Source: Methylophilus sp. (lineage in GTDB: Bacteria; Pseudomonadota; Gammaproteobacteria; Burkholderiales; Methylophilaceae). Taken from it: a stretch of 64,000 bases of DNA. Positions 9,776-20,962 of this stretch are shown here, piece by piece (positions within the stretch are counted from its first letter, which is position 1; the number at the start of each line of letters is the position of its first letter). A program made the position numbers and the translations under genes. A model generated the notes under the pieces. It saw only the letters and a list, made by a program, of their open reading frames with translations, was not told where the DNA came from and made no database searches. Location of the stretch: contig JAUYRP010000031.1 of the NCBI GenBank assembly GCA_030696695.1, forward strand, positions 1-64,000. Reading direction: 5' to 3'.

Positions 9776-11146
9776 TTGAACATGCATCGTTGGTTATTCA
9801 TTTGTTTGGCTGTCATCCCGCTTATTTCTCAAGCAGAAATTCAAGAATTTAAATTAAGTAATGGCATGAAAGTGATCGTGCAAGAGGATCATCGTGCGCC
9901 AGTTGTGGTATCACAAGTGTGGTACAGAGCGGGTGCTTTGGATGAGGTCAATGGTAAAACGGGTGTAGCACATGTGCTGGAACATATGATGTTTAAAGGC
10001 ACCAAAAAAATACCTGCAGGACAGTTCTCACGCATGATTGCTGCAGCAGGTGGTCGTGAAAATGCATTTACTGGCATGGATTACACCTGTTACTACCAGC
10101 AACTGGAAAAATCAAACTTGCCTTTGTCCATGCGCTTGGAGGCAGATCGCATGCAAAATTTGCAGATTACTGATGAAGAATTTGCCAAAGAAATTAAAGT
10201 GGTGATGGAAGAGCGCAGATGGCGTACCGAAGACAAACCGCAATCCAAAGTGAATGAGCAGTTTCAAGCCATTGCATTTAGAGCACATCCCTATGGCCGT
10301 CCAGTGGTAGGCCACATGAATGATTTAGAAAACATGACGGCGGAGGATGCTCGCGAATGGTACCGCAACTGGTATGCGCCTAATAACGCTACCCTAGTAG
10401 TAGTTGGCGATGTAAAGGCAAAAGAAGTGCTTGCGCTAGCAAAACAGCATTTTGGACCAATCAAAGCGCGCGCCTTGCCACCACGTAAACCGCAAATAGA
10501 ACCTACCCAATTAGGTGAACGCCGTGCCGTGGTGAAAGCGCCAGGTAAGTTACCATACCTCGCCATGGGTTTTCATACCCCAACCTTAACATTCCAGACA
10601 GCGAATGCTGATTTAGCCTGGGAACCCTACGCACTTGAAGTGCTGGCTGGTGTGTTGAGTGGTAACGATTCTGCGCGTTTAAATCAAAAGCTAGTACGAG
10701 AAACTGCGCTGGCGTTAGATGTAGGAGCAGGTTACGACACCACATCGCGTGGACAACATTCCTTATTTGAGCTGGTGGGTACGCCTTCAGAAGGCAAAAC
10801 AGTTGCTGAGTTAGAAACGGCATTGCTTGCGCAAATTGAGTTAATCAAAACCAATGGCGTCACGCAAAAAGAGTTGAATCGCGTAAAAGCGGCAGTCATT
10901 GCGGCCGATGTGTATCAGCGTGATTCAGTGTTCTATCAAGCTATGCAATTAGGGCAATTAGAAACGATGGGTTATCCATGGGCGCTCATTAAAGAATACC
11001 CAGAAAAACTCAAAACAGTGACATCGGAACAAATTCAAGCAGTGGCCAAAAAATACTTGAATCAAGACAACATGACGGTGGTGACTTTAGATCCGCAACC
11101 GATCGATCCGAATGCCAAGCCCGTCGGCAAACCCCACGTGCACTAG
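9776..11146 (+). CDS. M16 family zinc metallopeptidase, catalytic subunit
   Basis: HXXEH motif HVLEHMMFKGT plus distal Glu region; signal peptide. Confidence 0.94.
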   Translation: MNMHRWLFICLAVIPLISQAEIQEFKLSNGMKVIVQEDHRAPVVVSQVWYRAGALDEVNGKTGVAHVLEHMMFKGTKKIPAGQFSRMIAAAGGRENAFTGMDYTCYYQQLEKSNLPLSMRLEADRMQNLQITDEEFAKEIKVVMEERRWRTEDKPQSKVNEQFQAIAFRAHPYGRPVVGHMNDLENMTAEDAREWYRNWYAPNNATLVVVGDVKAKEVLALAKQHFGPIKARALPPRKPQIEPTQLGERRAVVKAPGKLPYLAMGFHTPTLTFQTANADLAWEPYALEVLAGVLSGNDSARLNQKLVRETALALDVGAGYDTTSRGQHSLFELVGTPSEGKTVAELETALLAQIELIKTNGVTQKELNRVKAAVIAADVYQRDSVFYQAMQLGQLETMGYPWALIKEYPEKLKTVTSEQIQAVAKKYLNQDNMTVVTLDPQPIDPNAKPVGKPHVH

Positions 11147-11214
11147 TGGTTAATACAAATTAAATGAAATCCCTTGCAACGGGAATCTAGCTTGAATATT
11201 TTGAGGTAATTTGA

Positions 11215-12516
11215 ATGTTTGTTAAAAATGTATTGGTTATTTTTTCTTTAGTATTGGTGAGCCTTAGCGCGCATGCAGGGCTCAACATCCAGCATTGGCA
11301 AACCGCCAGTGGTACGCGCGTGTATTTTGTCGAGAATCATGATTTACCCATTATTGATGTCAGTATTAATTTTCCAGCAGGCAGCGCGCGCGATACGTCA
11401 GCCAGCTCCGGTGTTGCAGGCATTACACGTTACATGATGACACTGGGTGCAGCTGGCATGGATGAGGAAACGCTCACCAATGAATTTGCGGATATTGGCG
11501 CAGTGTTTGGCGGTGAGTTTGATTTGGATCGCGCAGGATTTAAATTACGCACACTGACTAGTGAGCAAGCCAAAGCCTTGGAAACATTCAATAAAGTACT
11601 ACATAAGCCAGATTTTCCAGAAGCCGTGCTTGCACGAGAAAAAGTAAGAATCGTTTCTGGTCTACAAGAATCGGCAACAAAACCCGAAAGCATTTCAAAT
11701 AAATTGTTTATGCGCGCGTTGTACGGAACGCATCCTTACAGTTTATCTGAGGATGGAGAAGAGCAAACAATTAGCGCACTGCAAGTCACTGATTTACTTA
11801 AGTTTTATCAAACACATTACACCGCTAAAAGCGCTGTGATTGCCATGATAGGTGACATGACGCCAGCCCAAGCCCGTACGATAGCAGACAATATGAGTGC
11901 AGGTTTGCCACAGGGACCAGCGATTGACAAGTTACCACCAGTGGCTGCGCTCAGCGCACCCAATGTGCAAAGTGTGAATCACCCAGCGAGCCAAGCGCAC
12001 ATCATGGTTGGGCAGCCTGGCATTAAGCGTGGTGACCCTGATTATTTTCCGTTATACGTAGGCAACTATATTCTGGGTGGTGGAGGCTTTGTGTCACGCT
12101 TAACTGAAGAGGTGCGGGAGAAACGAGGCTTGGTTTACAGTGTGTATAGTTATTTTATGCCGATGGCAGAAGCAGGTCCGTTTCAAATTGGCTTACAGAC
12201 CAAAAAGGAACAAGCCAATGACGCACTCAAGTTAGTCAATGCCACTGTGCAGCAGTTTGTAGAAAAAGGCGTGACTGAAAAAGAGCTGAAAGCAGCGAAA
12301 TCCAACCTGATTGGTGGCTTTCCTATGCGTATAGATAGCAATAGCAAGATTTTAGATTACATCAGCGTGATTGGTTTTTATCAATTACCGCTCACATACC
12401 TGGACGAGTTTAATTCGCAAATTGCAAAAGTGACGACGCAGCAAATCAAAGAGGCTTACCAACGCCGGATTAAGCAAGCCAATTTCGCAACTGTGATAGT
12501 TGGCGCGCAAGAGTAA
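11215..12516 (+). CDS. M16 family peptidase-like protein, non-catalytic subunit
   Basis: M16 fold with LTEEVREKRGLVYSVYSYF motif but no HXXEH; tandem with the active paralog. Confidence 0.92.
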   Translation: MFVKNVLVIFSLVLVSLSAHAGLNIQHWQTASGTRVYFVENHDLPIIDVSINFPAGSARDTSASSGVAGITRYMMTLGAAGMDEETLTNEFADIGAVFGGEFDLDRAGFKLRTLTSEQAKALETFNKVLHKPDFPEAVLAREKVRIVSGLQESATKPESISNKLFMRALYGTHPYSLSEDGEEQTISALQVTDLLKFYQTHYTAKSAVIAMIGDMTPAQARTIADNMSAGLPQGPAIDKLPPVAALSAPNVQSVNHPASQAHIMVGQPGIKRGDPDYFPLYVGNYILGGGGFVSRLTEEVREKRGLVYSVYSYFMPMAEAGPFQIGLQTKKEQANDALKLVNATVQQFVEKGVTEKELKAAKSNLIGGFPMRIDSNSKILDYISVIGFYQLPLTYLDEFNSQIAKVTTQQIKEAYQRRIKQANFATVIVGAQE

Positions 12517-12534
12517 TCGTATCTAAATTGTTTC

Positions 12535-12559
12535 GCCAGCATCAGTATACGATGCTGGC
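12535..12559. terminator. Stem-loop, possible terminator (no clear T-run)
   Basis: GCCAGCATC-AGTATAC-GATGCTGGC, perfect 9 bp stem downstream of the M16 pair. Confidence 0.4.
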
Positions 12560-12626
12560 ACTCAGCACATGACAATCTGGCTTGGATTCGTTAAGCTTAT
12601 GTCTTTCGTTGTTGTAACTCATTCCT

Positions 12627-13696
<1,070 letters not shown>

Positions 13697-13833
13697 AGAT
13701 CAATGGTTAATAGGCTAGAAATTGGCTTTTGCAATGTAGCGTGTTGTCAGTTGCATAACCCGCTACACAGACATGTATTGAATAGACTTGGAGTGAGTGA
13801 GCACGCAACACAGCGATTTGCTTGCAACAATGA

Positions 13834-14495
<662 letters not shown>

Positions 14496-14531
14496 TGTAT
14501 TACTGAGATTAAATCACCGAAAGTAATCGAG

Positions 14532-14783
14532 ATGGTTGGCAATAGAGCAGCGCTTCAACAATCAGTAGCACTTGCCATTGCAGGAGATTGGGATGGCGCA
14601 CACCTTATCGCGCAGGATTACTCTGACCCCATTGCCAATTGGATTCACGCTGTGTTGCATAAAATAGAAGGTGATATATGGAATAGCAAGTATTGGTATG
14701 CGAGGACTTCGGGTAAGCATTACGACGATTTTGAAAATGCGCAAGAAGAACTAAAAAGCATTCTCGGCCAGCTAGATACTTAA
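14532..14783 (+). CDS. conserved small hypothetical protein
   Basis: 83 aa helical ORF in good context after gloA; no recognised domain. Confidence 0.6.
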   Translation: MVGNRAALQQSVALAIAGDWDGAHLIAQDYSDPIANWIHAVLHKIEGDIWNSKYWYARTSGKHYDDFENAQEELKSILGQLDT

Positions 14784-14891
14784 ATGTAAATTGAGTCAAA
14801 TCACCCGTGCTTAATAGAAAGTTCAATCATCCTCGCTGGGGCTAGTCTGTTATTTTTTAAGCGCTTAGTGACCAAGGTGTGAAAGTTAAAC

Positions 14892-14918
14892 AGGCTAGTA
14901 GCATGATGCCACTAGCCT
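14892..14918 (-). terminator. Stem-loop at end of creD/M23 operon
   Basis: AGGCTAGT...ACTAGCCT inverted repeat just downstream of the minus-strand M23 gene. Confidence 0.45.
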
Positions 14919-14926
14919 CATCACAT

Positions 14927-15460
14927 TTAGTTAACACGATCTATAAATACAGTCGCTGGATTGATATAAAACATGCGTTTCCAACCTTGTTTTTCAGTCG
15001 TGACATTACCAACGTTGGGAATTAAGGTGATGACGCTGTAATGTAAATGTGCTGGTTTTCCTCTTGCATTACCTGTGGTGCCAACCTCTCCAATTTTTTC
15101 ACCTTTGCTACACCAATCAAACCAACTTGCATTGGTCTGGCTTAAATGCGCGTAATAGTGAATGCGCCATTTGGGCCCAAGAACGGCTATCACGTTACCG
15201 CCACGTGATAGGTAGCCTTTAAAGATGACCAGACCTTGCGTGCTGGAAAGCACCGGGGCACCTTGTCTGGAAAAAATATCAATGCCTTTATGTACGCCAG
15301 ATGCGCCCCAAGGATAGTGCCAGTAACTGTGTTTGTGCCAATCTTTGCTAGTGGCATTTGCAACTGGTATCACACCATGCTGAGGTACTGTAAAACCTAA
15401 GCCTAATAAAATAATAAGCAAGATTAGTAAATGATTTATTTTAAATGGCTTGTTTTTCAT
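14927..15460 (-). CDS. M23 family metallopeptidase
   Basis: HKGIDIF and HLHYSV zinc motifs with LytM fold; signal-anchor N-terminus. Confidence 0.9.
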   Translation of the reverse strand: MKNKPFKINHLLILLIILLGLGFTVPQHGVIPVANATSKDWHKHSYWHYPWGASGVHKGIDIFSRQGAPVLSSTQGLVIFKGYLSRGGNVIAVLGPKWRIHYYAHLSQTNASWFDWCSKGEKIGEVGTTGNARGKPAHLHYSVITLIPNVGNVTTEKQGWKRMFYINPATVFIDRVN

Positions 15461-16824
15461 ACAGTTACCTCATTGTGAGTACGCACAAGTGTAGGGTCTG
15501 ATTTTTGGCTAATGTGGTACCAGTCAATTTTTCTCGTCATGATCATGGCCAAGCTAAGCAAGCCAAATACTAAAACAGAGCCCATAAGAAGTGCATTATC
15601 TTCAGAAGCTAAAATGCCAAATAGTGCACCGTATAAAGCAGTAAGCAAGCTTGCAAAGATGAATCCATGGTGTGTGCTGTGCAATACATGGCTTAAATAG
15701 TAACCCAGTAACAGAACGCATGCGGTGCTGGCCAATATATATGCCCATGCAAACCCAATATGTTCTGCAAATGAAATAAGAAGCAGATAAAACAATGCCA
15801 TGGCTAAACCGACCAAGGTGTATTGTGCTGGGTGAATACGCAGTTGTTTGAGTACCTCAAACAAATAAAAACCAATAAAGGTGAGGCCAATAAAGAGTAG
15901 GCCATACTTAGTAGCGCGGTCTGCTTGACTATAAACATTTATGGGTTCCACAAAGCCAATAGTCAATGCTTCTAAGTTCTGTGTGCCACTGTGATCTAAA
16001 TTGTTATAAAACAATGCTTGGTTATTACTGGCCAGTGAAGATACAGACCATTGAGCATCAAAGCCATTGCTATTGGTTTTGTGGACAGGCAAAAAGCTAC
16101 CGCTAAAGTGGGGATGTTGCCAACTGGATTGCAAGTGAATAGCATTGTCTTCTGCAATTGGTATGTAGTTAAATTTCTCCATGCCCATCAGATTGAACGA
16201 TAACTCAAAAGGTATTTTCTGCGCAGCTCCTTGTTTAAGAACGCCAATCGGGGCATGGATACCATTACCCAAGGTTTTCACTTGGCTACCTTGTTCTAAA
16301 CGATAGTCTTGGTGTAGAAAGCGGAGATTTGGTTTTTGTGAAATTCCACGCGGATCGCTAATGCCTATGGCTATGTAGGCTGGCTGTATAGTCAAGACAC
16401 CTTTTGCGTCTAATGGCGTTAAACCCAAGTTAGCAGGTAAGTTAAAGTGGCCCTGAATATTGCCACCAAATTGATACATGAGCGCTTTATAAATGCCCAG
16501 TTTTTTATAGGCATTGCTAAACCCACCTTCCAACGCCGATCGTTCTGGCATAAAGTAAGCAACACGTTTATCGCGTTTTTGTTTGATTTTTTGTATATTA
16601 TTTTCGGTAATCGTTTCTGTATACTCCTCAACATAGGGTACGACTAAGATGGGCCCTATGATGGTCTGCTCCCCAGCCGAGCTTTTGGCGATATCAAATT
16701 TGACCTGATCGTTTCTGTGTTGCCTTTCTAAAATAATATCGTTGATATAGGCAATTGCCCAAGTCATTAAAAGGATGAGCGACAATATGCCGACTGCTTT
16801 GATGAAGAATGTTTTTTGCATCAC
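15457..16824 (-). CDS. creD: cell envelope integrity protein CreD
   Basis: CreD-like: N-term TM, ERQHRNDQVKFDIAKSSAGEQTIIGPILVVPY, C-terminal multi-TM; next to creBC-like genes. Confidence 0.9.
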   Translation of the reverse strand: MMQKTFFIKAVGILSLILLMTWAIAYINDIILERQHRNDQVKFDIAKSSAGEQTIIGPILVVPYVEEYTETITENNIQKIKQKRDKRVAYFMPERSALEGGFSNAYKKLGIYKALMYQFGGNIQGHFNLPANLGLTPLDAKGVLTIQPAYIAIGISDPRGISQKPNLRFLHQDYRLEQGSQVKTLGNGIHAPIGVLKQGAAQKIPFELSFNLMGMEKFNYIPIAEDNAIHLQSSWQHPHFSGSFLPVHKTNSNGFDAQWSVSSLASNNQALFYNNLDHSGTQNLEALTIGFVEPINVYSQADRATKYGLLFIGLTFIGFYLFEVLKQLRIHPAQYTLVGLAMALFYLLLISFAEHIGFAWAYILASTACVLLLGYYLSHVLHSTHHGFIFASLLTALYGALFGILASEDNALLMGSVLVFGLLSLAMIMTRKIDWYHISQKSDPTLVRTHNEVTV

Positions 16825-16905
16825 TAACTCCCTATGTGGATGGAGATAGCAGAATAAAACGTGCGCGTGAAGGCGGAATGCAGTTATGTGAAGCGAATGT
16901 GAAGT

Positions 16906-18354
16906 TTAAGATAGTGGGAGCGAAAAGGTAGCCGTTACACCCACATCAGGTCGATTCTGCAAACTGAATTCAGCGTGATGTAGCTTCATCACCTCCAGCA
17001 CAAAATTTAGGCCTAGCCCCGTGCTTTTTTGACCTGTATTGGGGCGTGGCAAAGAGTAAAATTTATTCAATATTTTACTAAGTGCGTAGTCGGGGATGCC
17101 AGTGCCTTGGTCCTCAATGCATATTTCAGCATGCTCAAGTGTTTGTCGAATATAAACATTGATGGTACTTCCACTTGGGCTAAAGTCTAGTGCATTCTCA
17201 AGCACATTATAAATAGCCTGACCCAACAAGAAAGCATCGGCTTTAATTGTAATCATGGTTGACGCTATGCATTTAAACTGCACACTGCGCTGAGTAGCCT
17301 TGTCTGATAAATGTGCAATTTGCGTGTCCACCAACGCTTTCAAATTGAGTTGGGTCAGATGATGGAGTTGTTGTTGGTGTTCTAGTGTTGCTAAGCCCAA
17401 CATGTTCTGAATAATGGTTTGTAAGCGATTAGACTGTGTTTTAATTTGTGTTAAAAAGTGTGTTTGGGCTTCTTCTGGCATATGGGGGGAGATGAGTTCA
17501 GCCGCACCTTGTATTGCTGTGATGGGGCTTTTTAGCTCGTGCGTCAGGTGTTGTACTGAATCTTGCACATATTGCTTGCCATCTAACTCATTGCGCATGG
17601 TCTGCATGGCTAATGCCAACTCTGCCAGCTCATCATTGCTTGAGGTAGGCGGCATTGCTTTTTCACCTTTTGAGACCCGTAATGCATAGTCTCGCAATTT
17701 GTGAATTTTTGTTGTAAAACGCCAAGTAAACAATCCGCCGATAAAAATGGATAACACAAAAAGCAAAGCACCCCACTGTATGATTTTGCGTTGCGCACGT
17801 TCAATAAACGGCAATAACGTCCGGTTGGGTTTGGCCACGGTTAAGCTACCAATAATGGCATTACCATCTTTAATAGGAGCCGCCACATACATCACCGTAT
17901 CTTGATTAGCGTCACCAGCAATGGCAGGGCTAGAGCGAACACCATATTTGCCACGCAAGGTCAGGTACACATCGTTCCAATTGGCATAATCTTGCCCAAG
18001 GGCCAGATTGGCGGAGTCATAAATCACAATGCCATACCGATTCGTAATGTAAATACGATAGTCAGTACTATGTTTTTGAATGCCCCAAATATTTGCGTTA
18101 CTAATGCGCGCTAGATAGTGCTGAATACTTTTTGCAAAGTGGCCGTGCTGAATTTGATTACGTTTCACATCTTCTGTAGCAAGTTCTGCCAACACATGTG
18201 CAGTATCCACTAAGCTATTTTCCATGGCTTGGCGAACGCCTGGCTTCACTTCATTGACGAAGATGGTGAGTACAAACCATGCGGCTAAGCCTACCAGTGC
18301 AAAATAGCCTAAAAATATTTTTAAGCTGATATTGAAGTTAAACGGGAGTTTCAT
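16906..18354 (-). CDS. creC: two-component sensor histidine kinase CreC
   Basis: HAMP region, H-box LTHELKSPITAIQGAAELI, HATPase; overlaps creB-like regulator. Confidence 0.88.
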   Translation of the reverse strand: MKLPFNFNISLKIFLGYFALVGLAAWFVLTIFVNEVKPGVRQAMENSLVDTAHVLAELATEDVKRNQIQHGHFAKSIQHYLARISNANIWGIQKHSTDYRIYITNRYGIVIYDSANLALGQDYANWNDVYLTLRGKYGVRSSPAIAGDANQDTVMYVAAPIKDGNAIIGSLTVAKPNRTLLPFIERAQRKIIQWGALLFVLSIFIGGLFTWRFTTKIHKLRDYALRVSKGEKAMPPTSSNDELAELALAMQTMRNELDGKQYVQDSVQHLTHELKSPITAIQGAAELISPHMPEEAQTHFLTQIKTQSNRLQTIIQNMLGLATLEHQQQLHHLTQLNLKALVDTQIAHLSDKATQRSVQFKCIASTMITIKADAFLLGQAIYNVLENALDFSPSGSTINVYIRQTLEHAEICIEDQGTGIPDYALSKILNKFYSLPRPNTGQKSTGLGLNFVLEVMKLHHAEFSLQNRPDVGVTATFSLPLS

Positions 18355-19022
18355 GCGTAAAGGCTATAACCCATGCCACGGTGTGTGATAATGGTATGGG
18401 TGTTAGGGTCTATGCTACGTAATTTTCTACGTAGTGTTTTAATGTGCGCATCCACTGTACGCTCTAGTGTTTCGTCAGCATCAATCCAAACCAAGTCCAT
18501 TAGTTGATCTCTGGAATAGACACGCTTTGGCGAGGTTACCAGTACTTTTAATAGCAAAAACTCATAACGGGTGAGGGTTAGGTAATGGCCCAAAAATTGA
18601 ATCCTGCGCTGCATTTCATCTATCTCAAACTCGGCTCTACTCGGATTGGTATGTGTATGATGACCTCTGCGTAGAATGGCACCAATACGCGCCACCACCT
18701 CTCTTGGACTAAAGGGTTTGGTAACATAATCATCCGCACCAATTTCCAAACCAACTATTCGGTCTATTTCGTGATTTCTCGCAGTCAAGAATAAAATAGG
18801 TACGGATGAAAATACGCGCAGTTGTTTACATACATCAAAACCAGACATGTCTGGTAGACCAACATCAAGTACAACAAAATCAATAGCTTGTGTTTTGAGG
18901 GTTTGAATGCCCACCTGACCTAATGTGCAATAGGTAGTCAACATGCCAACTTCATTGCATGCATATAGCAGTGTTTCAGCAATAGCAGGCTCATCTTCAA
19001 TAATGAGAATATGCGGTTTCAT
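18351..19022 (-). CDS. creB: two-component response regulator CreB
   Basis: Receiver domain plus OmpR-type winged helix; creBC-creD context. Confidence 0.88.
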   Translation of the reverse strand: MKPHILIIEDEPAIAETLLYACNEVGMLTTYCTLGQVGIQTLKTQAIDFVVLDVGLPDMSGFDVCKQLRVFSSVPILFLTARNHEIDRIVGLEIGADDYVTKPFSPREVVARIGAILRRGHHTHTNPSRAEFEIDEMQRRIQFLGHYLTLTRYEFLLLKVLVTSPKRVYSRDQLMDLVWIDADETLERTVDAHIKTLRRKLRSIDPNTHTIITHRGMGYSLYA

Positions 19023-19056
19023 GCTTATATTGTAGAGGATAACTTAAAGTTAGCAG

Positions 19057-19085
19057 GCAAAAAAATGCCCGCAGGCGCGGGCAAA
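19057..19085 (-). terminator. Rho-independent terminator
   Basis: Minus strand TGCCCGC-GCCT-GCGGGCA followed by TTTTTTT, downstream of the 19119-19478 gene. Confidence 0.8.
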
Positions 19086-19118
19086 AGGGGGTTTGGATAG
19101 CAAGTATTCAGTAGTGAG

Positions 19119-19478
19119 TTATGTCGCGTCTGACAATGTGACGTATTTCAACTCGCCGTTAATAAGTACAAAACGCGCATCCTGCATGCCGTGTTGTTTA
19201 AGCACTGCGTCGCGGTAAATCCACACTACGCCAGCCATTTCACCTTCTGGCGCTTTTAAGATTAACACTTCGTCAGGCGCACCGAAATTCTTAGCCACTT
19301 CGCTAGGTTTAGTGTGCTCAACTAAGTCATAGAACTTGATAGAGGAGTACACTTTTCCATCATTGATATTGTGGTTTTTGTTAAATCCAGCTGCATGGCT
19401 GTGCATGGCAGAAAAGCCCAAGCTGGCAACCATAAATGTGCCGAATACAAATTTGGTGATGGTTTTGATGTTGTTCAT
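19119..19478 (-). CDS. periplasmic hypothetical protein
   Basis: Signal peptide (MVASLGFSAMHSHAAG) and small secreted domain (SEVAKNFGAPDEVLILKAPEGEMAGVVWIYRDAVL). Confidence 0.7.
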   Translation of the reverse strand: MNNIKTITKFVFGTFMVASLGFSAMHSHAAGFNKNHNINDGKVYSSIKFYDLVEHTKPSEVAKNFGAPDEVLILKAPEGEMAGVVWIYRDAVLKQHGMQDARFVLINGELKYVTLSDAT

Positions 19479-19646
19479 TGTAGTGCTCCTTTATTAACGT
19501 ATGATGCACTTTAACAAGAACATATTGCAGTTTGATGACCTAGCTGTAACTCAAATGTAATGGCGGGGAAAAATTTGTAAATGATTTGTAAAGCATCGAT
19601 AAATCAATGGAATAGCTAGACTTGAACATGAATTGCTGTAAGAGTG

Positions 19647-19681
19647 AAGGCTATGTCACACCGCTAGAGTGACATAGCCTT
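19647..19681 (-). terminator. Stem-loop terminator downstream of dnaJ
   Basis: AAGGCTATGTCAC-N9-GTGACATAGCCTT, perfect 13 bp stem. Confidence 0.65.
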
Positions 19682-19691
19682 AGGAGAGTTG

Positions 19692-20825
19692 CTAGCTAAA
19701 AAAGTCTTTAGCTTTGTCTACCCAACTTTTGTTTTTTGGGCTGTGTTTTCCTGCATCGGCCTGGGTACTAGAATCAAACTCTTTCAATAGTTTTTTCTGG
19801 TGCTCTGTGAGTTTAACTGGTGTTTCAACCACCACATGCACCATTAAATCACCGTGTTCACTAGCCCTTAGCGGTTTAATGCCTTTGCTTCGCAATCTGA
19901 ACACTGCGCCTGTCTGTGTTTCAGCTGGGATTTTCATTTTGGCTGAACCACCCAATGTAGGTACTTCAATCTCTCCGCCTAGTGCTGCCGTGGTGAAACT
20001 GATGGGCATTTCGCAATGTAAATTACCCCCATCACGTTGGAACATTTCATGTGGCTTGATATGAATCACCACATATAGATCGCCTGTAGGTCCACCATTG
20101 ACGCCTGCTTCGCCTTCACCACTTAAGCGAATACGGTCGCCTTCATCCACCCCAGCTGGGATTTTGACGGATAATGTTTTGTTTTGCTTAATACGGCCTG
20201 CACCATGACATGTGCCGCATTTGTCTTCATCTTTAATGATTTTTCCCGTGCCATGACACTTAGGGCATGTCTGTTGTACCGAGAAAAATCCTTGCTGCAT
20301 GCGCACTTGGCCGTGCCCATTACATGTTGTGCATGTAATGGGCGATTTTCCTTTTTTAGCGCCAGTGCCTTCACAGGTTTCACATGCTGCTTGTACCGGG
20401 ATGCGGATTTTAGTCTCTGTGCCGCGCGCCGCATCTTCTAATGAAATTTCCATGTTGTAGCGCAAATCAGCACCACGATAGACATTGGAGCGCTGACCAC
20501 CACGGCCGCCACCGCCAAAAATATCACCAAAGATATCACCGAATGCATCGCTAAATCCACCAAAGCCAGCGCCTGCACCTGCGCCCATGCTTGGATCTAC
20601 GCCTGCATGGCCATACTGGTCATAAGCAGCGCGCTTTTGATCGTCCGAAAGCATTTCATAAGCTTCTTTTGCTTCTTTAAACTGCTCTTCTGCTTTTGGA
20701 TTGTCTGGATTACGGTCAGGGTGATACTTCATCGCCAGCTTGCGATAAGCTTTTTTAATCTCGTCCTCAGATGCGTCTTTGTTAACGCCTAGTACTTCGT
20801 AATAGTCTTTTTTTGCTGCAGCCAT
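19692..20825 (-). CDS. dnaJ: chaperone DnaJ
   Basis: J-domain with HPD, G/F region, four CXXCXGXG zinc repeats. Confidence 0.98.
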   Translation of the reverse strand: MAAAKKDYYEVLGVNKDASEDEIKKAYRKLAMKYHPDRNPDNPKAEEQFKEAKEAYEMLSDDQKRAAYDQYGHAGVDPSMGAGAGAGFGGFSDAFGDIFGDIFGGGGRGGQRSNVYRGADLRYNMEISLEDAARGTETKIRIPVQAACETCEGTGAKKGKSPITCTTCNGHGQVRMQQGFFSVQQTCPKCHGTGKIIKDEDKCGTCHGAGRIKQNKTLSVKIPAGVDEGDRIRLSGEGEAGVNGGPTGDLYVVIHIKPHEMFQRDGGNLHCEMPISFTTAALGGEIEVPTLGGSAKMKIPAETQTGAVFRLRSKGIKPLRASEHGDLMVHVVVETPVKLTEHQKKLLKEFDSSTQADAGKHSPKNKSWVDKAKDFFS

Positions 20826-20901
20826 AATGTGTTCACCATAGAGTGACTTTAGTTGTTTTTAAAGTACTCATTCAATAATTAAATTCAGCCCTTTTAACCG
20901 C

Positions 20902-20943
20902 AAAAACACAGGGGCAGAAATCATACGTTTTCTGCGACCTGTG
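20902..20943 (-). terminator. Stem-loop between dnaK and dnaJ, possible (partial) terminator
   Basis: Minus strand CACAGG..GCAGAAA-loop-TTTCTGC..CCTGTG then TTTTTG. Confidence 0.6.
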
Positions 20944-20962
20944 CTTTTTAGGGCAATGTAAC

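Noticed and set aside
13735-13767. TGTAGCG...CGCTACA inverted repeat after coaD
   Set aside because: Short stem, long loop, no T-run; could be chance
20123-20434. 103 aa ORF in alternative frame over dnaJ zinc repeats
   Set aside because: Shadow of the CXXCXGXG repeat region; dnaJ frame clearly the real one
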